From the NCBI GenBank assembly GCA_001695595.3, contig MBPM02000001.1:2604001-2668000 (forward strand): a stretch of DNA of 64,000 bases. Reading direction: 5' to 3'. Position numbers and translations under genes: made by a program. The notes under the pieces are model-generated. The model was not told the DNA's origin. It saw only the letters and a list, made by a program, of their open reading frames with translations, and made no database searches. Below are positions 47,848-58,101 of this stretch, one piece after another. How positions within the stretch are numbered: the first letter of the stretch is position 1; the number at the start of each line of letters is the position of its first letter. This stretch comes from Plasmopara viticola. Lineage: Eukaryota > Oomycota > Peronosporomycetes > Peronosporales > Peronosporaceae.

Positions 47848-49775
47848 GTTATCCTTATTCATATAATTCCCGTAAACCGTTGCGATAGCTTCCGCGTAAC
47901 TTAACAATGGCATTTACGATCTGAGAGCTCTATTTACGATGTGAGACGCGTTTTTTTGGTCGCGAGTTGAAGTACGGTAAAAGTGGCTCTATACTCGAAT
48001 TAGCAGCTTTCGTTCCAAGCACCTGGATTGGCCTTGCATTAAACTTTGATAGCTAAGTGGTGAGCTGCCTATAAATCACCATGCAGATCATATTCTTTTC
48101 TCCCGGACTTAAATTACTTGTCTAGGATGGTAAGTTTTCGGATTGTAGCCCCTTACAATTCATTTATCATTGAAATATGGCAGTAACAGTGCTAGAGATA
48201 ACTGATGGTTATATTGAATGAAGGTCACTGTTGTCTTTAGACATAATACGACGCCGAGTGAAAGTGATAAGGCCGGCTTAAAAGAAAGTGCATAGCTATC
48301 GTAGAGTAACGCCGCAAGAATTACTTTCGTTTTGATCTAAAGCCCTTCATTGATTAGTGGCTCCAAAAGACCGCCGTGTCGACCAAAGCAATTAAGCATA
48401 CTGCGTGATGCCATGGCTTGCATCAGACGGATAATAGCAATCGAAAAAAAAACTTTCCCTCTTCATTAAGCCCGTTATCTGGAGATTAAGAACATTTTTC
48501 TTGCGACTGTAACTTGTATCGGTTTCCGTTGGCGAAAAAAAAACTAGCCTGCCCCAGCGGCTTCGGCCACTACACCCTCTCGGGGAATGTACCAAGGGTA
48601 ATCAACTTCGCCTTTGCCCATTTACTGGTCCCCAATTTTGGTGATTTTATCGAAAAGAGCGCACCAGGTCGTGTAATTGACCCTCTGGCCATTTACTTAC
48701 CTGTCTTTCATAGTGAGACCTTTTGTATGGCTGGTTAGTGTGCTGTTAACTCTAACTAAAAACAAAATAGGACGTGACGACGACATTGAAAAACGTTGTC
48801 ATTAACCTAAAAATTCAACGTAGCCTTAGTAAGACCGCATGCAGTGCTCCTCGTCAGATTATTTACCCAAAGACGGAGAGGACTTTGGACTATCAGGCGA
48901 GATTGATCAGTAAGCGTGCATTTCTTGCCGTTGAGAAGGACATAGCTCTTTTAGAAATACTTTTGCTTGAGTGACTCTTTGGCGGGCGACCTTTTTATGA
49001 CGTGCCGCCCACACCACAACCGCAGCATTGGGAGAGCTGCATTTGGGATCGATGCAGGCTTGGTTGCGGATGCCCTATTGTTGCTGACGCAGTCTTGGTC
49101 ATAGGTGCAATCGTCGGCGCGAAGTCTAATTTTTGAGCAGAGTAACGATTAAGAGCCGAAGCAATTTTTTTTGCATTAAGTTTAGTGGATCGACTAACTG
49201 GATCAGTTAGCTGTTAGTAATAAAGTCGAGGTTTTGCATAAAGGCCAAAATAGAAAACACTTTTCTAAAAAAGCCATGGCCCCTGGTGTACAACAGGCAA
49301 TTTATCGCTATTTGTACTGGTTCGCATACTGATCTCGAAAGTCACCGGTATAGAAATAGTCCCTACTTAGATTACAGAGTTGAGCATATGAAAATCCAGA
49401 AGGGGATAGCCAATTATTCGAACCCTCAAAGCGGATAGTTGTTTACCGAAAGTTTGTATATTTTCCTGCGCGTCTCCTCTGTGCAAGGTATTGTGCAATT
49501 CCATCACATGGACACAGCTTATCGCTCCACCTGCGTAATATACGACTGTATCTATAATGAGCCATTATTCCTGCCGATGCACGACAGGTGTATTTATTTC
49601 GGTTTGCATACAATGATATATAATTTTTGTCTGTATTGCAGACTTGGTCCTGTGCTTGAGCAAACTCACCAAAGTAAATGTTTTTTACGCTCGTACAGGC
49701 TGACCAATTGCGTCAGGCACTACTAATTCAAAGCGCATCAATTGCTTCAAGCCAAAATTTGAGCCAACTTGCATC
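47848..49775. other. Gene-poor region
   Basis: No gene supported. Frames of 60-95 codons lack domains and splice context. Confidence 0.5.
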
Positions 49776-49843
49776 TGTCAAACTTTCTTTGGCTATATAG
49801 CACCTATTTCACTATGTACTATATAGCCAAAGAAAGTTTGACA
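49776..49843. repeat. Perfect 25-bp inverted repeat with 18-base loop
   Basis: TGTCAAACTTTCTTTGGCTA (49776 onward, arm to 49800) is mirrored exactly by the arm 49819-49843 around an 18-base loop. The pairing is perfect over 25 bases and breaks at both outer ends. It lies 100 bases beyond the stop codon of the small membrane-protein gene, so it could be a terminator or processing hairpin for it, or a tiny transposon footprint. Confidence 0.85.
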
Positions 49844-49942
49844 TTTGTTTCGATTCCGACTATTGGAAATTGTGAGAAAAGTCAAAGAATATTTTAAGAG
49901 CAAAGCGTATATAATGGTGTGTTGCGCAGCTAAAAAGAAGAA

Positions 49943-50224
49943 TCAGCAGAACGCGTAAGCGCCGCCAGCAAGAATCACTAAGACCACCACCACTGCAATT
50001 ATCATCAAAGGATTTGAGTCAGTCTGTTTTTCTTTGAATGCTGCGAACGCAAAACAAATTTATGACGTCAGTTTGACCCAAAATCGCTTACGATACTCAA
50101 ACGTACTGTTGCCAGCTATTGCGTATCTGGAACGCAGCTGGGCCGCGCTGAGGTCACAGTCGCGCACGCTACCTCCACGCGCGTATCGCTGTCGAAGGTC
50201 GCTCGCACATAAAGCATCATCCAT
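49943..50224 (-). CDS. Small single-pass (C-tail) membrane protein, 71 aa
   Basis: Two exons: 50107-50224 and 49943-50040, with donor GTACGT, acceptor CGCAG and an intron of 66 nt; the phase is preserved. The N-terminal half is soluble and charged (LRQRYARGGSVRD, AQLRSRYAI). A linker (KEKQTDSNP) leads to a hydrophobic helix of about 20 residues (MIIAVVVVLVILAGGAYAF) that ends two residues before the stop, so the protein should be tail-anchored with its N-terminus in the cytosol. The correct splice phase and clean helix argue for a real gene. I know no function. A minimal single-TM protein of this kind is easily missed by gene callers. Confidence 0.6.
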
Positions 50225-50680
50225 TACTCTGTGCCACTTAGCTGCTTAATTTGAGAGTTTCGAGTTGCAGTATTGCACTGCGCCTTTTTAAAGTCGGGCG
50301 GCGGTTTCATGCTTCACGCCTCGTGGTATCCAATAGGTGCGCGGCATCAAGAATGATGTGCACGAAACATTGTACGAGCTAAAGCAGCTTTTTGCAAGCC
50401 TTGTCGGTTTTGGGGTTGCTGCTGCTGCTAGACTCCGGAGGCTGACTGGCAGTGTTCTTTTCAGATCAGTTCATCTTTGCGTGCCTATATTTTGTCGCGA
50501 AGCATACGACGGTGGCTTTATCATTTTCTTTGTTTCAAATTGGAATCTAGCAACAACATTGTCTTTGAAGTTCGAACAATGATACAGCCCGCTCTCTTTG
50601 AGTAGTGCTGTTAACTGCAGATGTTCCGGCACTCAAGACTTGTGCCTTTGAACGTATCCGTCCATTGCTGTGCTGCGCTT
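50225..50680. other. Intergenic, no gene supported
   Basis: Between the small membrane-protein gene and the MFAP1 relic. An 81-codon frame at 50337-50582 has no recognisable features. Confidence 0.45.
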
Positions 50681-50759
50681 TTTTTTCTTTTTCAGGCCGC
50701 ACTTGCTGTTGGCAAGGACGAAGCTACGTTCTTACTCGTCGACGTGCGCGAATTGCAAA

Positions 50760-51459
50760 ACTCGTGCTCGATGCTACCTAGGACAGGCCCACCTCTAATT
50801 TTAAAAGAAGCAGCATTGAGGACGAGACCGACACACATTAATCAGAGCCTGGTGAAGAGCTTTGAAGCGCCGGAGGAAGAGCACGAGAATGTAAAGGGGC
50901 AGGTAGAGTTGGCAACAGAAGAGGAACGACGTCAAAAGTAAGAGCAGGATAAACTGGAAGCGCGAAAGTAGAGTCTCGATGTATTAGCATATTTAAAGGA
51001 GCCTGAAGAAGAAAAATCTACATTCATGCAGAAGTACGACTACAAAGGTGCTTTTAAGGTAGACGACGATAGCATCCGCTCGAAGGACGATGTGCGCAAT
51101 TAAGATGTCACGCTAGAAGGCAAATTTTACAAAGAGACGCTTGCAGTCGTGATAAAGGTCATTAGTAACCTTGGCCGCGCTGGACGGTGCGCATGCCTTC
51201 TCGCGGCGTGGTCTTAAAATGGTCACTGCAAGTATTTGCCTACTTCTTCCCGGTTGCAATCACAGCGCGATTACACGCATCTGGCAGATCAATCCGCGAC
51301 TCGTTGTGGGCGAACAATGATGGCATCCGCGAGAAACTGAAGAGCCTCCTTGGCGGAACGAAGAATTTTGAAGGTCGACGGAGCGATGGAGAAAAGAGTA
51401 AAACTTGGAAACGGCGGCTTGGGACAACGGCAGTAGGAACAGCGCAAGCTGAGTCATAA
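50760..51459 (+). pseudogene. MFAP1-like spliceosomal protein pseudogene
   Basis: The frame is coding-like but holds three in-frame stops (50939, 50969, 51101) and then shifts. The conserved C-terminal half of microfibrillar-associated protein 1 is recognisable: a glutamate/arginine-rich coil, FMQKYDYKGAF with DDSIRSKDDVRN, the EGKFYKETL and NLGRAGR segments (family: FNKTILP...VKNFGRSGRTKYTHL), a displaced DYTHLADQ, and the last block DSLWANNDGIREKLKSLLGG. MFAP1 is a nuclear pre-mRNA splicing factor of the B complex. The gene must exist elsewhere in an intact form. It lies tail-to-tail with UAP56. Confidence 0.75.
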
Positions 51460-51604
51460 ACCGTCGTCCGCAATTTCGCTTTGGGTATATATTTTCAGCA
51501 GCAACGCAACGTTTTTCACCAAAATATCGCTAATGTGAGCATTGCGAGCCAGATTGGACTGACAGGTCTGATCTCCTCTGCAATTTAATCATTCTGCTCG
51601 CAGG

Positions 51605-53534
51605 CTAAGTGGTCATGTACGTGGAGATATCAATCTGGTCGGGCAGCTCTGGAATGTTGACTTCGAAACGCGACTGCACCTTAGCTAGCATCTCCGTATC
51701 CTCCTCAGACGAGATGAAACTGATTGAAAGTCCCTTCGTACCAAAACGACCAGCACGACCCACACGGTGAAGATACTGATCGCTGTCGTTTGGAAAGTCG
51801 TAATTAACGACAATGTTGACGCGCTCGATGTCCATGCCACGACCAAACAAGTCCGTGGTCACTAGAATACGTTTCTGAAAGTCTTTAAAGCTCTTGTACC
51901 GCTTAATACGCTCCTCCTGAGTGAGATCAGCCGTGATGCATATCGATGGAAAGTTGCACTCGTTCAGCAAACGGTTCAACTCACGTCCACGATTCTTTTT
52001 GGACACAAAGATCACGACCTGATTGAACTCAAGCGCATCAAGCAGATCATTCAGCTTACGGTTCTTCTCCGCCTCCTCTAATTTGATGTAGTACTGCTGT
52101 AGACCGTGAAGGGTCAACTTCGTTTCGTCATCAACGTAAATTTCCATCGGCTATATCAATGCAGTATAAAAGCAAGTTAAGTCTAGTAACAACGTCCAAA
52201 CGCATGTCTAAATAAATTACGTACGTCTTGGCAGAATTTACGGCACACCGGACGAATCTCTTTACTTAAAGTAGCAGAAAACATCATCACTTGCTTGTCG
52301 TGAGGGGTAGCCTTAAAGATCTCCTGGATGTCGCGGCGCATATCTAGCCAAACCATCAACATGATCGTAAACTTCACAATCCCATCAACAAAAATAGCTT
52401 GAAAACTTACCGATGGCCTCGAGCATTTTGTCACACTCATCCATGACAAAGTGCTTCACCTTGTCCAATCTCAAAGTCTTTACACGGACCAAGCCAAGGA
52501 TACGCCCCGGTGTGCCCACAAGAATGTGCGGTGGGTTGTTCTTCAGCGCATCACGATTTTGAGAGATGGGTACACCTGCAAACGTAAAGTTAGTAATTTG
52601 CAAAACAATTAGTAGCTATTGCAAGCCTTACCGCCGTAAAATACACCAGTCTTAACATCCACCAAATACTTGCTGAAACGCTCGTACTCATGAGCGATTT
52701 GAAATGCGAGCTCACGCGTGTGGCACATTACCACAACGCTGATTTGACCGTCCACCGGCTCAATCTTTCGTTAAAAAACATTCAAGCTTTGCTAAGCATC
52801 TCTTCGACACAAATAAAGAATATATTGTACAAAGCGGCTTCTTACCTGATGTAGGGTAGCGAGAACAAATACAGCCGTCTTCCCCATTCCCGACTTAGCC
52901 TGGCAGATGATGTCCATGCCGAGAACAGCCTGAGGAATGCACTCATGCTGCACTAAACATGGCAATGTATCCATAGATCGTCAGCAAATATCCTTCATCG
53001 TCCGTAAGCACCTTCATAAAATAACAGCTCACCCTCTGATGGATGCTCAAACCCGCAGTCGACGACGGCGCGCAAGCACTCAGGTTTTAAAATAAAGTCA
53101 CGAAAACCGGAACTGTGAATGCCGACATAGTGACCCCTGCAGACAAGATTCCCCGGCGATCATAATTCACAGAAGAAGTTAACAAAGTGGTTCTTTTTCT
53201 GCTGCCAATAAAAGATCCTGGGTGAGCATGTAAGCGGTCGGACGACCAGTTGAGCGTCAATATAGACATACAACGGCCTTTAAAAAGGTCCTTCGCATAC
53301 AAGTAAGCAAGCGAGAGAGCATCGTGTTCCGACTCCGCATCGCTGTTTCCTTGGCTCTGCGCCTCCGTTCTTTTAGGCTCATAATCCCTTACTATCCAAA
53401 TTGCGAGATGTATATCCTTACTTCTTAGCGTCCTTGCCTTCTGCGGCAGTCCCAGAGACATCCGTCATCGTTTCCTCTTCCTCTTCGTAGTCGACCAACT
53501 CATCGTCAAACTCCTTGTTCTCTTCGCCCGGCAT
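51605..53534 (-). CDS. SUB2: UAP56/Sub2 (DDX39-type) DEAD-box mRNA export helicase
   Basis: Seven exons on the minus strand: 53422-53534, 53033-53136, 52846-52952, 52632-52764, 52411-52575, 52225-52343, 51605-52150. All junctions are GT-AG and in phase, giving 428 aa, the usual family length. An acidic start ([14 protein letters not shown]) leads to the Q-motif region [17 protein letters not shown] and [10 protein letters not shown]. Then Walker [27 protein letters not shown], the family-defining box MDECDKMLE (DECD rather than DEAD), motif III FSATL, and in lobe 2 [13 protein letters not shown] and [13 protein letters not shown]. The protein loads onto pre-mRNA in spliceosome assembly and, within TREX, drives nuclear export. 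It shares a 208-bp divergent promoter with the NYN gene. Confidence 0.97.
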
Positions 53535-53742
53535 TGTTAGTGGGAAGTTAATGGGTAAAAAACGTAGGATACTGTGCGGCGGGGGGCTTTTGGTTGTGAG
53601 AGAGTGTGAACGTTGAAATCTAAACTAGGCAAGGCGACATCTGTCGTATTTTCATTGGCAGTAGGAAAACTGCAATACAGCCAATGGCATGGTGGCGACG
53701 TAAAAGCGGCTTTTTCAATTTCAGTAAGTCCACGGATACACC
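53535..53742. promoter_or_regulatory. Bidirectional promoter between UAP56 and the NYN gene
   Basis: The two start codons, 53534 (minus) and 53743 (plus), are 208 bases apart and point away from each other, so this stretch must serve both genes. No specific factor site is claimed. The duplicated pair at 62.6-63.1 kb kept the same arrangement. Confidence 0.6.
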
Positions 53743-55660
53743 ATGGAGACACTATGTCCCTCTCGCTCTGCACTTATTATTGGTAAGTCGCAAGTGTGTG
53801 TTTTCTGGGATTGTAGGCCAGACTAACGTTTTGGGCAGACGGATCTTATGCGACGATTGGGGCGCGCGAGCTCGTACGGGGCCTGAAATGGGCGTCAGTA
53901 TAACGAATAGTCTTCATATTGTCTAACTACTACTTGGCGGTGGCGACAGGGTGGAAAGATTGATTACATTAAGCTCCGAGCAGTTTTGGAAGAGCAGGCA
54001 TCGACTCAATTCGGAGGTAGGTGACTCGTACAGGCTTAATACCGGTATAATGCGCATGAGTGCGGACGAACGGAACAATTAATCTTTGTTGACCTTGTGC
54101 AATACTAGATTGCTGGTTCTTCGATCAGAACCCGTCTACCCAACGGGTGAATCCAGCATTAACAGCCGAATATCACATGCTAAAGTTCGCGCCACCGGAC
54201 GGACCTCAGGTATTGCAGTGTGGTGGCTATTGAATTGCCAATTTTGATTATGTGCTATCGGAATTGCCAAAAGTTTCAAGTTAGCTTGTTTCCAATGAAA
54301 AAATACAGCTGTCACTGCAAAAGATGTGGCTTTCATTTCACGCAAAATGTGCAAAAGGGCGTTGACAACGGGTGCGTGCATTTCTATCGTTTATGGTGCA
54401 ACACAACAAATACTAATTTGATGCATTGCGAAGAATCGCAACCAAAATATTGTCGCTTGCTTATGAAAATGTACGCTCGGTTTTGGTAGCTGTCGCCTAG
54501 ACCCTCTTGTCAAGCTTTGTATATGTAGATATGCGATCGGTTCATTTTGTTTGCAGGTGCGTATTCGTACTTCTTGTGGGTTAAGTCAAGACGCACGCAG
54601 TGCTTGACCATGTATGTGTGGAGCAGGTGACGGCGACTTTTATAGCTCGCTCAGCCTCGTTCGTAACGTGCTGCGAAAAGATATCTGGGTGATTGGTAAG
54701 TGCTGTTTGTTGAAACACAAATTATTAGCAATCTTCAGATTAAACTGTTATTTTCCAGGTTACCGTGGAACAGTTTCTGGGGATCTACAGCAACTGACAT
54801 CACGAGTTTTATGGATTAACGATTTGTGGTCTCAAGTAAAACGCTCTCGGCCAAAATTGTCGGATGAGCAAGCGTGCAAGAAGACAGGTCAGAGAGACCA
54901 AAGGCAAAAAAATGAAGAACAGAAGGATGAAATTTTATGGATTGAGGATCGTGAGGGGGAAGAATATGATATAAGTCCTGATATGTGCTCCCTATCTAAT
55001 GAGATTGAAGAAGTTGACAGTAGCCGACAGGTCGTAATAGCCCCGCTTGATGACGATATGTCGAAACATTCGGCACGTGAAAAAAGTCGAGGACGCCATT
55101 CAGGAAAATCTCGTGGAAGGAATGGCCGTGGGCGAAGCCGATCGCGATCAAGGGAACGTTTGCGTCCAAAATTATCTGGCAGCGCTATCGCTTCTGTACC
55201 AAATGCTCGTTCTGACGTCGTTGCCTCAACAACTCGTGCTTCTGCGGGAGAGGCTAAGAAGAGGAAAAATGGCGCAATCGAAGGAAAACAAATAGCTGTT
55301 GTACGAAATGACAAGAAGCGGAAACGAAACGGTATGCACAGTGAAAGTATATCAATTAAATACTCTGTCGATCTAAAATGTGGCCACGCTTGATTTTCTG
55401 AAGGTGTAAATAAAAGTGAGTTAGAGCAGGCTAAACGAGAAAAGCGTGGGGGTGAGCAAACCAACATTGTGCCAGCCTTCGCTCTATCAGACATCAGCTC
55501 TGATGAAGATTGTGGAAAGAAACCGCTTTCAATGTCGGTGCCTGTGCCCCTGAGACCAGTTGCATCACTTAAACCAGCGCAAGACCGTGATGCTAGGGCG
55601 AAGGATAGTAGCCCTTGGAGTGCAATCATAAATCTCGCATCCGAAACAGAAAGTGATTAG
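53743..55660 (+). CDS. NYN-domain (LabA-like PIN fold) nuclease with RS-rich tail; interrupted by an in-frame TGA
   Basis: Exons I can phase: 53743-53782, 53839-53897, 53950-54016, 54129-54209, 54281-54371 or to 54479, 54557-54579, 54627-54695, 54759 onward. The NYN fold reads through in order: strand SALIIDGSYATIGARELVRG, GGKIDYIKLRAVLEEQ, PMKKYSCHCKRCGF with VQKGVD, FVLLVGDGDF (the DxD of the active site) and YRGTVSGDLQQLTSRVL. The acidic residues in IIDGS, KGVD and GDGD are kept, so metal-dependent RNase activity is plausible. A lysine/arginine/serine-rich tail follows (RGRSRSRSRERLRP), suggesting a nuclear, RNA-linked role. The frame meets TGA at 55391, yet continues open and coding-like to TAG 55660. 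An intron at 54372-54433 improves the fold match but leaves a one-base phase conflict. Confidence 0.75.
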
Positions 55661-55715
55661 TTTTGTGCATCAGATAAAAAAACCTGGTGCGCCATCGTCA
55701 TTTGAATTTGAAAAT

Positions 55716-56678
55716 TTAACGGAGGGGGATGCCGTAGCGTTTGTTGCCTATGGCAACTTGAACTGCTGCTACGCTTATCGTTAAGCAGCCTGCTTTTGCC
55801 ACCTGCTGTGTTTCTTGTATGAGGGCAAAAATCCTGTCACATTGGCCCTTTGTTAGTTGTGCAAGCTCCTCGCCTAATGAAGAAGCTATGCTAACGTGCG
55901 GTATGGGATTCTGCAATATCGGAATTTCACCACGACAAAACGCGCAGCATCATCAGGTCATTAAAAGTAACAGAGACATCATGACATTTTAAGCAGGACG
56001 CTTACCTCGTAGTAGGCTGGCAAATTAAAGCGTGCGAGACACTGGTCCACACAGCACAGCACTTGAGTAAATTGTTTTTTACCCTCGCCAACTTGAAGTG
56101 CTAAAAACGAGCGAGTCTTCTCATCGTTAACCAACACTAAAGCGTGACTCAAGGTTATTTTGAATCTGCGTGCACATTGACATGGTATTGGTATAATTAA
56201 TCATATATAGGACAAGATATATAACAGCTTGGCACCGTTGTCGCCATTTGAGCGCAGCACGCAGCGAGTCCACAAAGTCGCCAATTTGGTTGTAGGTAAG
56301 GGAAAATGGCCGCGACAGACTCATGTGTAAAGTATTGTCAACTCCTTCAGATAATGGTTCGTGTAGGTTAAGCTCATCAAAAGGTACCAATGCAACCGCA
56401 TCACCAACAAATTTCTGAACATGCTCAATAGCGGATCTTGCGAATTCACGGAGCTCGTGAGTAACTGGTATGTCAAGTCGCACATGGCTCGGCCAGTTGC
56501 CATCTACGTGAGGAAACGCTCGTTGCCACTGCGGCTCACCGGAGCGTTTCCGTTTGATGCCGATTTGTGTAGCATTGGCAGCAAGGGTGCATTCCACTTC
56601 ACTGTCTGACGAGGCGGAGGCAGCGTCATTTGATGATGACTCGGACGACGATCCGTACGCATCGAGTATGGATTCCAT
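55716..56678 (-). CDS. USB1: USB1-type U6 snRNA 3'-5' exonuclease/phosphodiesterase
   Basis: Three exons: 56236-56678, 56006-56165, 55716-55910, in phase, 265 aa. After a serine-rich, low-complexity N-terminus come the two His-x-Ser motifs of the 2H phosphodiesterase fold: LHMSLSRPF (exon 1) and IPHVSIAS (exon 3). Between them are YNQIGDFVDSL, VLVNDEKTRSFLAL and CVDQCLARFNLPAYYE, all family blocks. USB1 trims the oligo(U) end of U6 snRNA and leaves a terminal cyclic phosphate, protecting U6 for splicing; it acts in the nucleus. The start is the ATG at 56678, before the acidic serine run. It is convergent with the NYN gene (stop codons 55 bases apart) and lies 175 bases downstream of NSE3 on the same strand. 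Confidence 0.93.
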
Positions 56679-56853
56679 TAAAAATTAAGGACAAGAATTA
56701 ACAACTTATGATAAAAGTTCGTTCGAAACTTAATCTAAGCTGTCTTCAGCCAAAACCTCATTGATCTGTACCTCAGATGGAGGGCATCCAGTGATTAACT
56801 ACAGAATGCACGGATACGATCACTAAGATAACGCGTTGCAACGGTCATCAAAT

Positions 56854-58101
56854 TTAAGGCTGCGCGCGCACCTTGCACACAAAATGAAGAATTTGAACCT
56901 TGCTAACTTCCAGGAACGTCCTCGGACCATACTGGTAATACTTTATCTTCTGCAGGTCCGCGTCAAGCTCTGACGTTGCGTCTAGGTACCTAATCGCAGC
57001 AACAATCAATGTATAGCGTAAGCATACGTTAATCATGACAATTACGTCCATGAGAACAGCATTTACAATTGATTTTCAAATGTCTTGAAAAGAAGCGAAA
57101 TGTCTCCTAGCTGTGGGTGGTTGACTTTCAGCTTCACATTCGGGTCTAAACGTATTAACTGTTTCCACAAATCATCTGAACTCGCAGTTAAATCGTGATC
57201 CAGTAATACATTTAATATCTGTACAACAACATATTGCACCTTCAGAGAGTTGTCGTGCAGGGGCGCACCACAAGAGGCCCAAGACCGTCATGAGAAAACC
57301 GCGCGAAGCAGCTTTACCAGTCTTGTTCATTAGCAGCAAGTGCTCTTGTGACGATGCATTGTTCAGTACTAAATACAATTCTTTGTTTGAGCTATCTTCC
57401 ACTTGCACCACGCGGTATCCAAATACGCTTTCAATTTTCTGTTTTGCATAGTAAAAGAAATACCTGCAGCAAAAGCCATATGGTACCTCAGTCAGCGCAA
57501 TAATGACGTAAACTTTCGATGATTCAATCCCTACCTTGACACATTTTTGTACTGCGGAAACACGTCCTTGCTTATGTCTGCGAATTTGATTGGCAGCTTC
57601 AACCCACCCTTGTACAATATGTAGCGTACTAGCTTGGCTGTGAGCTCATCAAGTGCCTATTACAAGCAACCACATCACTCAAATGGATCTTCAAAGTATA
57701 TGTCATATACGCACAACCTTGTCTGACAGCCTGTGTAAAGTTTTGGGCTTGGTCGGCTCCTTGTTCTTCTTGCCTCCTTCTTCGTCACCGTCGTCACCAG
57801 CACCTCGCTCAACCTGACTCATTTGGTCCACGTAGTCCGTCTGTGTAAAATCTAAAACCACCTCGCAATCCAGCTCTTCGTCATCAGAGTGTTCCTTCTC
57901 TTCGTTGTCGCTAGAACCGTCAGCAACAACAACATTTGTGGGCGGCACGTCATCATCACTCACGTCTCTGCTGTCCACTGATTCACCTGAGCAATGACAA
58001 ATTGTCATATAGATATAGAAGCAACATCATTGTACTCATAAAAGCATACAATGACGCGATCGCTTGCTGCGTTGCGGAACTTTTACGCGTCTACGCTTCA
58101 T
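56854..58101 (-). CDS. NSE3: MAGE-domain protein, NSE3 subunit of the SMC5/6 complex
   Basis: Six exons: 58050-58101, 57715-57986, 57535-57656, 57240-57463, 57067-57175, 56854-56989. Phases all agree, giving 304 aa. The N-terminus is basic then strongly acidic (SSDNEEKEHSDDEELD). The MAGE homology domain follows from ALDELTAKLVRYILYKGG and LPIKFADISKDVFPQY, through ESVFGYRVVQVED, GFLMTVLGLLW and DDLWKQLIRLDP, to the closing KYYQYGPRTFLEVSKVQIL. Outside mammals the single MAGE protein is NSE3, which with NSE1 (a RING E3) and NSE4 forms a subcomplex that binds DNA and bridges the SMC5/6 heads in repair. The first exon (52 nt) is inferred from phase and an ATG at 58101. Confidence 0.92.

Noticed and set aside
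50621..50760. Secreted effector suggested by a hydrophobic start (50621 ORF)
   Set aside because: The downstream part of the same frame is an MFAP1 pseudogene, so the hydrophobic head is most likely fortuitous.
54889..55629. 246-codon minus-strand ORF
   Set aside because: It is antisense to the arginine/serine-rich tail of the NYN gene; low-complexity codons keep the reverse frame open by chance.
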